From the NCBI RefSeq assembly GCF_007747215.1, contig NZ_CP036273.1, positions 2,092,322 to 2,156,321 of the forward strand: a DNA stretch of 64,000 bases, in the 5' to 3' direction. Position numbers and translations under genes: made by a program. Positions 47,168-56,345 of the stretch are shown one piece after another. The DNA comes from Urbifossiella limnaea (GTDB taxonomy: Bacteria; Planctomycetota; Planctomycetia; Gemmatales; Gemmataceae). Numbering within the stretch: position 1 is the first letter of the stretch; each line of letters starts with the position of its first letter. The notes below the pieces were generated by a model. That model was not told the DNA's origin, ran no database searches, and saw only the letters and a list, made by a program, of their open reading frames with translations.

Positions 47168-48298
47168 TTACCTCTCCTGGGGTCTTCGGCTCTCCTGCTG
47201 ATGCACGTCAGCGGGGGTTCGGTATGCGAGCGACTGATGAATCCGCCGCTCGTTGTAGAACCCGAAGTACTCCCTCAGACCGCGTTCCAACTCCCGCACC
47301 GTCTCGGGGCGGCATGGATAAGCGTACTCGTACTTCACACTTCGCCACAACCATTCGACGAAGATGTTGTCCAGGCACCGGCCCTTCCCATCCATGCTCA
47401 CCGACACGCCCGCATCCTCCAACCGGCTCGTCCAGGCGGTTGCCGTGAACTGCACCCCCTGGTCCGTGTTGAACACCGACGGCGTCCCTCGGGCCAACGC
47501 CTCCTCCAACATCTCCTGGCAGAACGACCCGTCCAGCGTGTTCGACAACTTCCACGACACCACGAACCGGCTGAACCAGTCGATCGTCGCCGCCAGGTAC
47601 ATGAAACCCGACGGCATCGGCACGTACGTGATGTCCGCGCTCCACACCTGATTCGGACGCTCGACCGCCAGGTTCCTCAGCAGGTACGGGTACACCTTGT
47701 GACACCGCGATGTCACCGTCGTCCGGGGCCGGCAATACAAGGCTTCCAGTCCCATCAGACGCATCAGCCGCTGCACCCGCTTGCGGTTCACCGGCGACTC
47801 CGGCGTGCTCAGCTCCACCGCCAACTTCCGCGACCCGTAGAACGGGCTCTCGGTATGCAGCCGGTCGATCTGCGTCATCAGCCGCACGTCCTCGGGGTCC
47901 GCCTGGGCCGGCTCGTAGTAAATGCTCGACCGGTTCAACTCCAGGAGTTCGCACTGCTGACGCACACTCAACTGCGGGTGGGCCGGCTCGACCTGAAGCC
48001 GCTTCCACTCAACCGAGGCCGGGAGATTTTTTTTCACGAAGGCCAGCTCCACCTGGAGCCGCCCGATCTGCTCGTACAGTTCGGCCACCTTGGGGTCGTC
48101 GGGCGGCGGTGTGTTCTTGCCCCGGGAGTCGAACACGGCCGCCGCTCCTTCGAGCAGTTGCTTCTTCCAGTGGGCCACGAGGTTGACGTGGATCTCGTAA
48201 TGCGCCGCGACTTCGCTGATGGTGCGGTCGCCCTTGATGGCCGCCAGTGCGACCTGTGCTTTGAAGGCCGGGGTGTGCGTTCGGTTCGTCTTGCCCAT
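47168..48298 (-). CDS. IS3 family transposase, OrfA and OrfB in one frame
   Basis: A 376-residue protein that joins an OrfA-like helix-turn-helix/leucine-rich part (residues 1-90; FKAQVALAAIKGDRTISEVA) with an OrfB-like rve integrase core. The core shows VWSADITYVP (first Asp), VFNTDQGVQFTA (second Asp) and DNIFVEWLWRSVKYEY (glutamate). In most IS3 elements the two parts lie in different frames joined by slippage; here they are continuous across an A8 run in the mRNA sense (48030-48037). The element's 3' end carries the IS1380 insertion, outside this gene, so the protein is intact. Confidence 0.9.
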   Translation of the reverse strand: MGKTNRTHTPAFKAQVALAAIKGDRTISEVAAHYEIHVNLVAHWKKQLLEGAAAVFDSRGKNTPPPDDPKVAELYEQIGRLQVELAFVKKNLPASVEWKRLQVEPAHPQLSVRQQCELLELNRSSIYYEPAQADPEDVRLMTQIDRLHTESPFYGSRKLAVELSTPESPVNRKRVQRLMRLMGLEALYCRPRTTVTSRCHKVYPYLLRNLAVERPNQVWSADITYVPMPSGFMYLAATIDWFSRFVVSWKLSNTLDGSFCQEMLEEALARGTPSVFNTDQGVQFTATAWTSRLEDAGVSVSMDGKGRCLDNIFVEWLWRSVKYEYAYPCRPETVRELERGLREYFGFYNERRIHQSLAYRTPADVHQQESRRPQER

Positions 48299-48365
48299 CG
48301 CTCGGACCCTCCGATGGGACCACCTGATAGAAGCCTATCCGGTGGTCCAGTTTTCGGGGTCCACC

Positions 48366-49718
48366 ATAGTGAGCACCAACACCCCCGGGACCGGGATGGA
48401 CGCACCCACCTGGCGGGGGGCGTACGACCGGTGGCTGATCCTCCCGCAGGGGCGGTTGAACGTCATCGACTTCGACTTCTACCGGCGGGTCGCCGAACAA
48501 GGCACGCCCGAGCGGAGCGTGTGGCAGTTCTCCTGGCGCGGCCGCACACGGTTCGACCCGGTGTGGGACATGGTGCTGGAAGGGAGCACCGGGTTCTCCG
48601 GGGCATTCGCCCGCCAGGTGACCCTTAACATGCAGACGGCCGACGCCGACCTGACGACCGACCTGCTGGGTGCCCTCGAAGCGGCTTCGGCCGACGGCGC
48701 CGTCGTACTGGAAGGCGAAAGCGTGTTCCTCAAGAACCGGGCCGCAACTCCGGTGGCGATGCAGTTCGATGCCGGACACAAGGGGGGCAGCTACGTCACG
48801 AAAGGCGCCGCCCGCGGTGCCGTCAGCCGGAAGGGGTTGATCACACTCGCGGCGGCGGGCGAGTTCGTAGGTACGTTCACCGCCCGTCACGGGGTGAAGG
48901 CGACCGTCGATCACCCCCCGCCGGCGATCTGGACCGAGGGGCCGATCGAGCGGCAGCGCGGGCGGCAGGTGTTCCCGATCCTGCACGCCGGGCAGAAGGG
49001 CATGACCGTCAGCGGCCAGCACTTCGGCGACGACGCGCACCTGTTCGTCGATGGCCGGCGCGCGTCCGGCTCCGTGCGGCGGGGGGCAGGCGAAACGGTC
49101 GTCATCACCCTCTCGTCGCTACCGCCCGTGGGGATGCACCTCCTGCAGGTGCAGGTGCCGGACGGGATGTGCAGTAACGATTTCATCTTCCACGTCACGA
49201 CGGACGCGACCTCCGCGGCGGGGTTGAAACGCGAGTTGGATCAGGCCCACGTTCCCCCGTCACAGGATCCTCTGGCCGCGTTGGTCCGTAAGGGCGATCT
49301 GGCCGGGGTGAAGTCGCTCCTCCCCACCAAGGCCGCAGTCACCGCGCGGCGTGCCGATGGGTCTACGCCGCTGATCACTGCCGCGCTACACGGCAAACTG
49401 GAGATCGCCCGATACCTGATCGACGCCGGGGCGGACGTGTCCGGCACGAACGGTGACGGCAACACGCCGCTCCACGTCGCGGCGTTCCTGTGTCGCGCCG
49501 AGGTGGTCCGCCTCCTCCTGGACAAGGGCGCGAGCGTCGCGGCCATGAACGGCCGAGGGGAAACAGCGCTCGACGTGGTTTCATCGGCCTGGAACCAAGA
49601 CCTGTCGAACTTCTACACCGGTATCGATGCCGCTGTCGGTCTCAACCTGGACCTCAAACTGATCGAACCGCAGCGGCCACAGATGGCCCGGTTGATCCGC
49701 GAGCACGCCAGGAAGTAG
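48366..49718 (+). pseudogene. Propeller-cytochrome-ankyrin gene, 3' part (disrupted)
   Basis: The frame resumes at VSTNTPGTGMDAPTWRGAYD, the direct continuation expected after CHRMPFL. It continues with a long beta-rich stretch, an IPT/TIG-like segment near VTISG-type KGMTVSGQHFGDDAHLFVDG, then three ankyrin repeats (GSTPLITAALHGKLEIARYL, GNTPLHVAAFLCRAEVVRLL, GETALDVVSSAW) and a C-terminal tail. Open frames entering from within the IS3 element are shadows. On its own this part has no start or export signal and is not expected to be expressed as a functional protein. Confidence 0.85.
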
Positions 49719-49863
49719 AGAATCGGCGGTCGGGTTCGACTCGGCCGTCGCGTGCGACGGCGTTGCCGGAAAAGTACCACGGGCAAGGGTTCTGGAATCG
49801 GGTATCATGTACCATCGATCCGAATCCAGCCCCGGAAGACGGTCGTCGGGGACCAAGCCGCTC

Positions 49864-52119
49864 ATGCGCACGCCGCTCGCCCTCGCGACCGTGTTCCTGT
49901 TTTTCACACCCCCGACCACCCGCGCCGACGGGCCGGAGGAGGATCAGGCCGCGTTCTTCGAGTCGAAAGTCCGCCCAGTCCTGTCCGACCGGTGCTACTC
50001 GTGTCACAGCCAGGCCGCCAAGAAGGCGAAGGGCGGCCTGACACTCGACTCACGCGAATCGATCCTCAAGGGGGGGGACAGCGGGCCGGCACTGGTCCCC
50101 GGAAAGACGGCGACGAGCCTGCTGTTAAAGGCCGTCCGCTACGACGGCCTGGAGATGCCCCCGACCGGGAAACTGCCCGCGGACGAGATCGCCATCCTGA
50201 CGAGGTGGGTCGAGGCCGGCGCGTACTGGCCGGCGACCGCCGCCCGCCCGGTCGTGCCCCCCGAGGTCGGAGTTCTCACGCCGGAACGGCTCAGGCACTG
50301 GGCGTGGCAACCGGTCAAGGCGACCGACCCGCCCGCACCGGCGGGCGCCGGGGCCGGTCACCCGATCGACCGGTTCGTCCTCACCACGCTCGCCGCGAAG
50401 GGGCTGAAGCCGGCCCCGCCCGCCGACCGCCGGACCCTCGTCCGCCGCGCCACCCTCGACCTCCTCGGCCTGCCGCCGACGCCGGAGGAGGTCGAGGCCT
50501 TCGTAGCGGACGATTCCCCGGACGCCTACCCGAGGCTGATCGACCGCCTGCTGACGTCGCCGCACTACGGCGAGCGGTGGGGCCGGCACTGGCTCGACGT
50601 GGCCCGGTTCAGCGACGGCCACGGCAGCTTCCTCGACCCCGCCCCGCTCCCCGAGGCGTGGCGCTACCGCGACTGGGTCGTGAAGGCGCTCAACGACGAC
50701 CTGCCGTACGACGCGTTCGTGAAACAGCAGATCGCCGGCGACCTGCTGCGCGACGCACCCGAGGCCGCCGCGGCCACCGGGTTCCTCGCCGTCGGTCCCA
50801 CGTACCAGTCCGACGGCGGCGACCCGGAGAGCGTGGCGAAAGCGCGGGCCGAAACGCTGGACGACCGCGTGGATACGGTCACCCGCGGCTTCCTCGCCCT
50901 GACGGTCAGTTGCGCCCGGTGCCACGACCACATGTTCGACCCGGTCCCGCAGGCCGAGTACTACGCCCTCGCGGCGGTGTTCAACAACACAAGGTCGGCG
51001 GACCGCGTCCTCGCCCCGCGGGCCGAACAGAAGCGGGCGGCCGACCACAAAAAGTCGCTCGACGCGGCGACCGCGGCGCTCAAGACCGCCAAGGACTCCG
51101 ACCCGGCCCGGCGCAAGGAACTGGAGGCGGACGTGGCCCGGCTGAAGGCCGCCACCCCGCCCGCGCTCCCGCGCGTCCACGCGGTCGAGGACGCGGGTGC
51201 GGCGGACATGCACCTGGCCATCCGCGGCGACCCGCGGAAGCCCGGGCCGCTCGTCCCGCGGCGGTTCCTGACAGCCCTCGCCGGGCCGAACCCGGCCGCG
51301 TGGACGACCGGGAGCGGGCGGCAGCAACTCGCCGAGGCGATCGCCAGCCCGACCAATCCGCTGACGGCGCGCGTCATGGTCAACCGCGTCTGGCAGCACC
51401 ACTTCGGCCGGCCGCTCGTCGCCACCCCGAGCAACTTCGGGCTGCTCGGGGAGAAGCCGAGTCACCCCGAGTTGCTCGACTGGCTCGCCGCCCGGTTCGT
51501 TGCGGACGGGTGGTCGCTGAAGAAACTGCACCGCCTCGTCATGCTTTCCGACGCGTACCGGCGCAGCAGCCAGTTCGACGCGGCCGGTTTCCGAGTGGAC
51601 GGCGACAACCGCTACCTCTGGCGGATGTCGCCGCGGCGGCTGGAGGTGGAGGCGTGGCGAGATAGCCTCCTGGCTGTCACGGGCGAACTGGATCGCACCG
51701 TCGGCGGTCCGGCCGTCCACGACATCCTGAGCAGCCCGCGCCGCACCCTGTACGCCGCCGTCAGCCGCAACGGAGACAAGCTGCCGGCGGACGAATTCCT
51801 CAGACTGTTCGATTTCCCGTCCGCCCGAGCCACCGTGTCGGAGCGGTCGTCGAGCACGGTGCCCCAGCAGGCTCTGTTCCTGCTGAACAGCCCGTTCATG
51901 GCCGCCCGTGGAAAGGCGCTCGCCGCCCGGCTGACGGGCGAGGCGCGGACGACCGACGCCCGCATCGACCGGGCTTACGCCCTCCTGTACGGGCGGCCGG
52001 TGACCGACGACGAGCGGGCGGCGGCGAAGGCCTTCCTCGCCGCCGGCAACGAGGCCGAGGCGTGGCCCCGATACGCCCAGGCGTTGCTGGGGTCGTACGA
52101 GTTCATGCAGTCCCGCTGA
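49864..52119 (+). CDS. PSCyt1-DUF1549-DUF1553 cytochrome-like exported protein
   Basis: A 751-residue protein with a Sec signal (residues 1-21). An N-terminal PSCyt1-type cytochrome domain has haem motif CYSCH at residues 44-48 and the following block LLLKAVRYDGLEMPPTGKLP. DUF1549 spans about 165-375, with a second CARCH motif at 350-354 (CHDHMFDPVPQAEYY). A charged helix follows at about 390-430, then DUF1553 at about 470-735. This is the complete form, unlike the two paralogues lacking PSCyt1. An earlier ATG at 49807 has no ribosome site and would precede the signal peptide with a basic stretch. A DUF1501 gene follows 14 bases later, the commonest pairing for this family. Confidence 0.92.
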   Translation: MRTPLALATVFLFFTPPTTRADGPEEDQAAFFESKVRPVLSDRCYSCHSQAAKKAKGGLTLDSRESILKGGDSGPALVPGKTATSLLLKAVRYDGLEMPPTGKLPADEIAILTRWVEAGAYWPATAARPVVPPEVGVLTPERLRHWAWQPVKATDPPAPAGAGAGHPIDRFVLTTLAAKGLKPAPPADRRTLVRRATLDLLGLPPTPEEVEAFVADDSPDAYPRLIDRLLTSPHYGERWGRHWLDVARFSDGHGSFLDPAPLPEAWRYRDWVVKALNDDLPYDAFVKQQIAGDLLRDAPEAAAATGFLAVGPTYQSDGGDPESVAKARAETLDDRVDTVTRGFLALTVSCARCHDHMFDPVPQAEYYALAAVFNNTRSADRVLAPRAEQKRAADHKKSLDAATAALKTAKDSDPARRKELEADVARLKAATPPALPRVHAVEDAGAADMHLAIRGDPRKPGPLVPRRFLTALAGPNPAAWTTGSGRQQLAEAIASPTNPLTARVMVNRVWQHHFGRPLVATPSNFGLLGEKPSHPELLDWLAARFVADGWSLKKLHRLVMLSDAYRRSSQFDAAGFRVDGDNRYLWRMSPRRLEVEAWRDSLLAVTGELDRTVGGPAVHDILSSPRRTLYAAVSRNGDKLPADEFLRLFDFPSARATVSERSSSTVPQQALFLLNSPFMAARGKALAARLTGEARTTDARIDRAYALLYGRPVTDDERAAAKAFLAAGNEAEAWPRYAQALLGSYEFMQSR

Positions 52120-52133
52120 CGAGGAGACCGGGA

Positions 52134-53594
52134 ATGACGTTCCTCGCCCACGAGGCGGCCGTCCGCGCGGCCTTCGCCACCCCCTCGCGCCGCCAGTTCC
52201 TGAACCAACTCGGCGCGGGCTTCGGCACCCTCGGGCTGACGGCGGTCCTGGCCGACGCGGGTCGGCTCGCGGCGGCCGAGGCGCCCGCGCCGCTCTCGCC
52301 ACTCTCCCCACTGGCACCTCGGCTGCCCCACTTCGCGCCGAGGGCGAAGCGGGTCATCCAGCTGTTCATGCCCGGCGGCCCGTCCCAGGTGGACACGTTC
52401 GACCACAAGCCGGCCCTGGCGGCGAACGCCGGCCAGCGGCCGACGCTGGTGGACCGCCGCTCGCTCCGCAACACCAAGGGCGGGCTCATGCCGTCCCCGT
52501 TCGGGTTCAAGCAGTACGGCGCGGCCGGGAAGTGGGTGAGCGACATCTTCCCGCGGGTGGCCGGGTGCGTGGACGACATCTGCTTCGTCCACTCGATGCA
52601 CACGGACCTCCCGGAGCACGCCAGCGCGATCCTGATGATGAACCTCGGCCACCTCCAGCCGACCCGCCCGAGCCTGGGGGCGTGGCTGGTGTACGGGTTG
52701 GGGTCGGAGAACCGGAACCTCCCCGGGTTCGTGGCCATGTCGCCCCGCGCGCAGCCGCGGGGGACGCTGGCCAACTGGGGCAGCGCGTTCCTCCCCGGCG
52801 CGTACGCCGGCACCTACGTGAACGTCGCCCAGATGAAGCCGGACGCGGTGGTGGCCCACCTGCGCAACGCCTCGCTCCTGCCGGCCGCCCAGCTCCAACA
52901 GGCCGACCTGCTGGCCCGCCTGAACCGGCTCCACCTCGAGCGGTCGGAGCAGGACGCGCAGCTGGAAGCGAGTATCGAGTCGATGGAACTGGCGTTCCGC
53001 ATGCAGACGGCGGTGCCCGAGGTGTTCGACACCGCCGGCGAGACGAAGGAGACCCTGGACCTGTACGGCCCGGGTGAGTTCGCAAAGAGCTGTCTGTTGG
53101 CCCGGCGGCTCGTCGAGCAGGGCGTCCGGGTGGTGCAGTTGTCCCACTCGATCGACGGGTACGACATCGCCTGGGACACCGGCCACGACGACATCGCCCG
53201 GGGCCACGCCGCACTGGCCCGGGCCTGCGACCAGGGGATCGCGGGACTGCTCGCCGACCTCAAGCGACGCGGCCTACTCGACGAGACGCTGGTCGTGTGG
53301 GGTGGCGAGTTCGGCCGGGCCCCGACGTCGGAGGGAGCAAAGGGCCGGGACCACGACCACTACGGATTCACCGTGTGGATGGCCGGCGGCGGGGTGAAGC
53401 CGGGGACGAGTTACGGTGCGACCGACGAGTTCGGCCTCTCCGCGGTCGAGAACCGGGTTCACGTCCACGACCTGCACGCCACGATCTTGCACCTCATGGG
53501 CCTCGACCACGAGCGGCTCACGTTCCGGTACAGCGGCCGGGACTACCGTCTTACCGACGTGGCCGGCAGCGTCATACGGGGTGTGTTGAAGTAG
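52134..53594 (+). CDS. DUF1501 family exported protein
   Basis: A 486-residue DUF1501 protein, 14 bases after the PSCyt1-DUF1549-DUF1553 gene. The ATG follows GAGGAG. PSRRQFLNQLGAGFGTLGLT at residues 18-37 is a Tat signal. Core blocks are GGPSQVDTFD at residues 81-90 and GGEFGRAPTSEGAKGRDHDH. This copy has EFGRAP and GRDHDHYGF instead of EFGRTP and GRDHW, the variant commonly paired with PSCyt1-DUF1549 genes. The two genes are probably co-translated and their products likely act together outside the cytoplasm. Confidence 0.92.
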   Translation: MTFLAHEAAVRAAFATPSRRQFLNQLGAGFGTLGLTAVLADAGRLAAAEAPAPLSPLSPLAPRLPHFAPRAKRVIQLFMPGGPSQVDTFDHKPALAANAGQRPTLVDRRSLRNTKGGLMPSPFGFKQYGAAGKWVSDIFPRVAGCVDDICFVHSMHTDLPEHASAILMMNLGHLQPTRPSLGAWLVYGLGSENRNLPGFVAMSPRAQPRGTLANWGSAFLPGAYAGTYVNVAQMKPDAVVAHLRNASLLPAAQLQQADLLARLNRLHLERSEQDAQLEASIESMELAFRMQTAVPEVFDTAGETKETLDLYGPGEFAKSCLLARRLVEQGVRVVQLSHSIDGYDIAWDTGHDDIARGHAALARACDQGIAGLLADLKRRGLLDETLVVWGGEFGRAPTSEGAKGRDHDHYGFTVWMAGGGVKPGTSYGATDEFGLSAVENRVHVHDLHATILHLMGLDHERLTFRYSGRDYRLTDVAGSVIRGVLK

Positions 53595-53773
53595 CCGGCC
53601 CCGTCCTCGATCCTGACCACGGCAGCCGCAAAGTCTGATTCACGATTCGGGTGATGGTGTCTATTCTGTCCTTGGCAGGATTCCCGACCCCGCCGAGTAC
53701 TTGGTGAGTCGCACGGAATTCGGGCTCTCCCGGAATGCCGTTAAGATTCGCCGCAACGCCACGCCTATCCTGA

Positions 53774-53995
53774 CTTTCGGTTCTTGCCCAGCAGGTCGGG
53801 ACGATCTTCTCTCCGACAGCCGCGTTGCAGCAGATCCGCGCTGACATCGCCGCCGTCCTCTCCCCGGATGTCATCCGGCGGCTCTGCCAGGAGGTGGGCC
53901 ACTCGTGGCGAGAGCGGCTACTCGACACGGTCACCACCATCCACCTCTTCGTACTCCAGTTGCTCCACCGCAACACCGTCTGTGCCCACGCCTCC
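53774..53995 (+). pseudogene. IS4-like transposase N-terminal fragment
   Basis: LSPDVIRRLCQEVGHSWRER and TTIHLFVLQLLHRNT match the N-terminal part of IS4-family transposases common in Gemmata relatives. Homology ends after about VCAH (near 53995), and no DDE region follows. The start is unclear (TTG at 53825 is possible). The next 240 bases to 54234 hold nothing recognisable and lead into a 5'-truncated phosphoesterase. Confidence 0.65.
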
Positions 53996-54234
53996 TCGTC
54001 GCACTCGTCAACGCGACCGAATCGGTCCGGAATACCGCGGGAGTCTGTGGTTCTCGTGCCGCCCAGGACGGTCGCGCCGGTAGACGACCCGCCTACGGCA
54101 GCCGGAGCGTCTGCGGCGTCGCCACGCGACCCGGCGGGCGGACGCCCGGGCCGGGCCGGTTCGCTTCCCCGCCCAAATCAGCGGTCATGGCGGCCGCGTA
54201 CCCGCGGAGCCGCTGCACCACGTAGAACCGGGAC

Positions 54235-54762
54235 ATGTGGGGCATCACCATCGGCGACGAGCAGTACCGCTGGTTCAAGCGGACGCTCGAGACGAGCACC
54301 GCCCGGTACACGTTCGTGTACGCCCACCACGTCATGGGCACCGGCCGCGGCGGGGTGGAGGCGTCGGAGCTGTACGAGTGGGGCGGCGGCACCCGCGGGA
54401 AGGGCGCGGCCGACGAGTTCCGACGCCGCCGGCCCGGGTGGGAACTGCCGATCCACCAGCTGATGGCCCGGCACAAGGTGAGCGCGTTCTTCCAGGGGCA
54501 CGACCACCTGTTCTGCAAACAGGAGCGGGACGGGGTCGTGTACCAGGAAGCCCCGCTCCCGGCAGACCACGGGTATTCGACGTACAACGCCGACGCCTAC
54601 ACCTCCGGGGTGAAGCTGCCGAACGCCGGCTACCTGCGGGTTACGGTCGGGCCGGACGAGGCCGCCGTCGAGTACGTCCGCTGCTACCTGCCGAAGGACG
54701 AGACGGCGACCCGCAAGACTGGCGACGTGGCCCACGCCTACACGATCCGCCCCCGCCCCTGA
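54235..54762 (+). pseudogene. Metallophosphoesterase C-terminal fragment
   Basis: A 175-codon frame that starts at DMWGITIGDEQYRWFKRTLE, in the middle of a calcineurin-like phosphoesterase domain, and holds only the C-terminal metal motifs YAHHVMG and FFQGHDHLF. The N-terminal motifs (DxH, GDxx, GNHD) are missing, and a TAG lies a few codons upstream. It resembles the C-terminal half of the complete gene that follows 14 bases later (VFIHHLVGG, FHGHDHFYA), so it is a broken paralogue. Expression from the ATG at 54235 is possible, but activity is unlikely. Confidence 0.75.
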
Positions 54763-54776
54763 CCCCGAGGCCCGCC

Positions 54777-56249
54777 GTGCGCGTCCTGCCGTTGAGTGCC
54801 GCCGTCGCGGCCGCCGTCGCCGTTTCCGCCGCCGTAGGGCCGCCGGCCGCCGTCGCCCAGAAGGGGAAGGAGAAGGCCGGCGGCCCGGCCCACGTGTTCT
54901 CCGGGTCGCCGCCGAACGCCGGGCCGTTCGACGTGATCCTCGGCCGCCCGACCGACACGTCCGTCACCGCCAGCGTGATGGCGTACCAGCCGGCGGAGGC
55001 CTTCATCAGCTACGGCCCCGCGGCGGGGAACCACCCGCACAAGACGCCGCCCCGCCCGCTGGCGGCAGTCACGCCGGTCGAGTTCGTGTTGGCCGACCTG
55101 CCGCCGAACGCCCGCGTCTTCTACCGCCTCCACTCCCGCGCGCCCGGCGGCGAGTTCGCCCCCGGCGAGGAGCGGTCGTTCCACACGGCCCGCCCGCCGG
55201 GGTCGAGTTTCCACTTCACCCTCCAGGCCGACTCGCACCTCGACTCCGGCACCCGCCCGGCCGTGTACGAGCGCACGCTCGCCAACGCCCTCGCCGGCGG
55301 CACCGACTTCCACATCGACCTCGGCGACACGTTCATGACCGACAAGTACCCCACGCACACCGACTCGCTGCCGCAGTACGTCGCCCAGCGGTACTACTTC
55401 GGCCGCATCGCCCACTCGGCGCCCCTCTTCCTCGTCCTCGGCAACCACGACGGCGAGCGGCTCGACCGCGAGGACGGCACGCACGACAGCATGCCCGTGT
55501 GGTCGGCGATGGCCCGCAAGAGGCTGTTCCCGAACCCCCGGCCGGACGGGTTCTACACCGGCAACGCCACCGCCCGGAAGCACGTCGGGTCGCCGGACAA
55601 CTACTACGCCTGGGAGTGGGGCGACGCGCTGCTCGTCGCCCTCGACCCGTTCTCGACCACCGGCCGCACCCGGGGGAAGAACAAGACGGCCGAGGGGAAC
55701 TCGGCGCGGACGCTCGGGAAGGAGCAGTACGACTGGCTGGCGACGACGCTGGCCGGGTCGAAGGCGAAGTCGAAGTTCGTGTTCATCCACCACCTCGTCG
55801 GCGGGCTGGACGACTCGGCCCGTGGCGGGGCCGAAGCGGCGGTCCTGTACGAGTGGGGCGGCAAAGGGAAGGACGGCCGCGACGCCTTCAAGGAGCATCG
55901 GCCCGGCTGGCCGGCCCCCATCCACCAGCTGCTCGTGACGCACAAGGTTTCGGCCGTGTTCCACGGGCACGACCACTTCTACGCCCACCAGGAGCTCGAC
56001 GGCTTGGCGTACGTGATGGTCCCGCAACCCGGGCACGCGGGCGGTCCCGACCGCGTCCGAAGCGCCGACGAGTACGGCTACGTCCGCGGCACGTTCCTCT
56101 CGCCGGCCGGTCACGTCCGGGTGACGGTCGGCCCCGCCGGCGCGACCGGCGAGTACGTCCGCACCTACCTCCCCGCGGCGGAGACCGCGGAGCGGCGCAA
56201 CGGACAGGTCGCTCACCGCTTCACCGCCGGCGGGCCGCCGCCGGACTGA
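54777..56249 (+). CDS. Exported calcineurin-like metallophosphoesterase
   Basis: A 490-residue exported phosphoesterase. The GTG start gives a Sec signal (LPLSAAVAAAVAVSAAVG). A fibronectin-like N-terminal domain (about 40-140; DVILGRPTDTSVTASVMAYQ) precedes the catalytic domain. Metal motifs in order are ADSHLDSG near 151, GDTF near 183, GNHDGERLD near 223, HHLVGG near 341 and HGHDHFYA near 399, a complete set, unlike the copy at 32543. Domain layout recalls secreted purple-acid-phosphatase-like or phosphodiesterase enzymes. The substrate is not known. Confidence 0.87.
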   Translation: MRVLPLSAAVAAAVAVSAAVGPPAAVAQKGKEKAGGPAHVFSGSPPNAGPFDVILGRPTDTSVTASVMAYQPAEAFISYGPAAGNHPHKTPPRPLAAVTPVEFVLADLPPNARVFYRLHSRAPGGEFAPGEERSFHTARPPGSSFHFTLQADSHLDSGTRPAVYERTLANALAGGTDFHIDLGDTFMTDKYPTHTDSLPQYVAQRYYFGRIAHSAPLFLVLGNHDGERLDREDGTHDSMPVWSAMARKRLFPNPRPDGFYTGNATARKHVGSPDNYYAWEWGDALLVALDPFSTTGRTRGKNKTAEGNSARTLGKEQYDWLATTLAGSKAKSKFVFIHHLVGGLDDSARGGAEAAVLYEWGGKGKDGRDAFKEHRPGWPAPIHQLLVTHKVSAVFHGHDHFYAHQELDGLAYVMVPQPGHAGGPDRVRSADEYGYVRGTFLSPAGHVRVTVGPAGATGEYVRTYLPAAETAERRNGQVAHRFTAGGPPPD

Positions 56250-56345
56250 CGCCGGGGTGTCTCGGGCGCGGCCTCACTCCCGTTTTGGTGGTGGGCGACG
56301 GCCGGCGGAGAACCGCCCGCGCACCCCTATGTCCCGGAGTCGCTC

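Larger units (their letters stand above)
45230..48365 (-). mobile_element. IS3-family element, interrupted by an IS1380-family element
   Basis: The ends are 10-base perfect inverted repeats, GGTGGACCCC at 45230-45239 and its complement at 48356-48365, continuing imperfectly (CTAGACC against CTGGACC). Without the inner element and one copy of its target repeat the element is about 1273 bases, a normal IS3 size, with one fused transposase gene on the minus strand. It sits in the propeller-cytochrome gene just after CHRMPFL. I cannot see a clear 3-4-base target duplication, so flanking changes may have occurred. Confidence 0.8.

Noticed and set aside
53825-54463. Long frame following the IS4-like start
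   Set aside because: Only the first 55-60 codons match a transposase; the rest is Ser/Arg-rich shadow sequence overlapping the phosphoesterase fragment.
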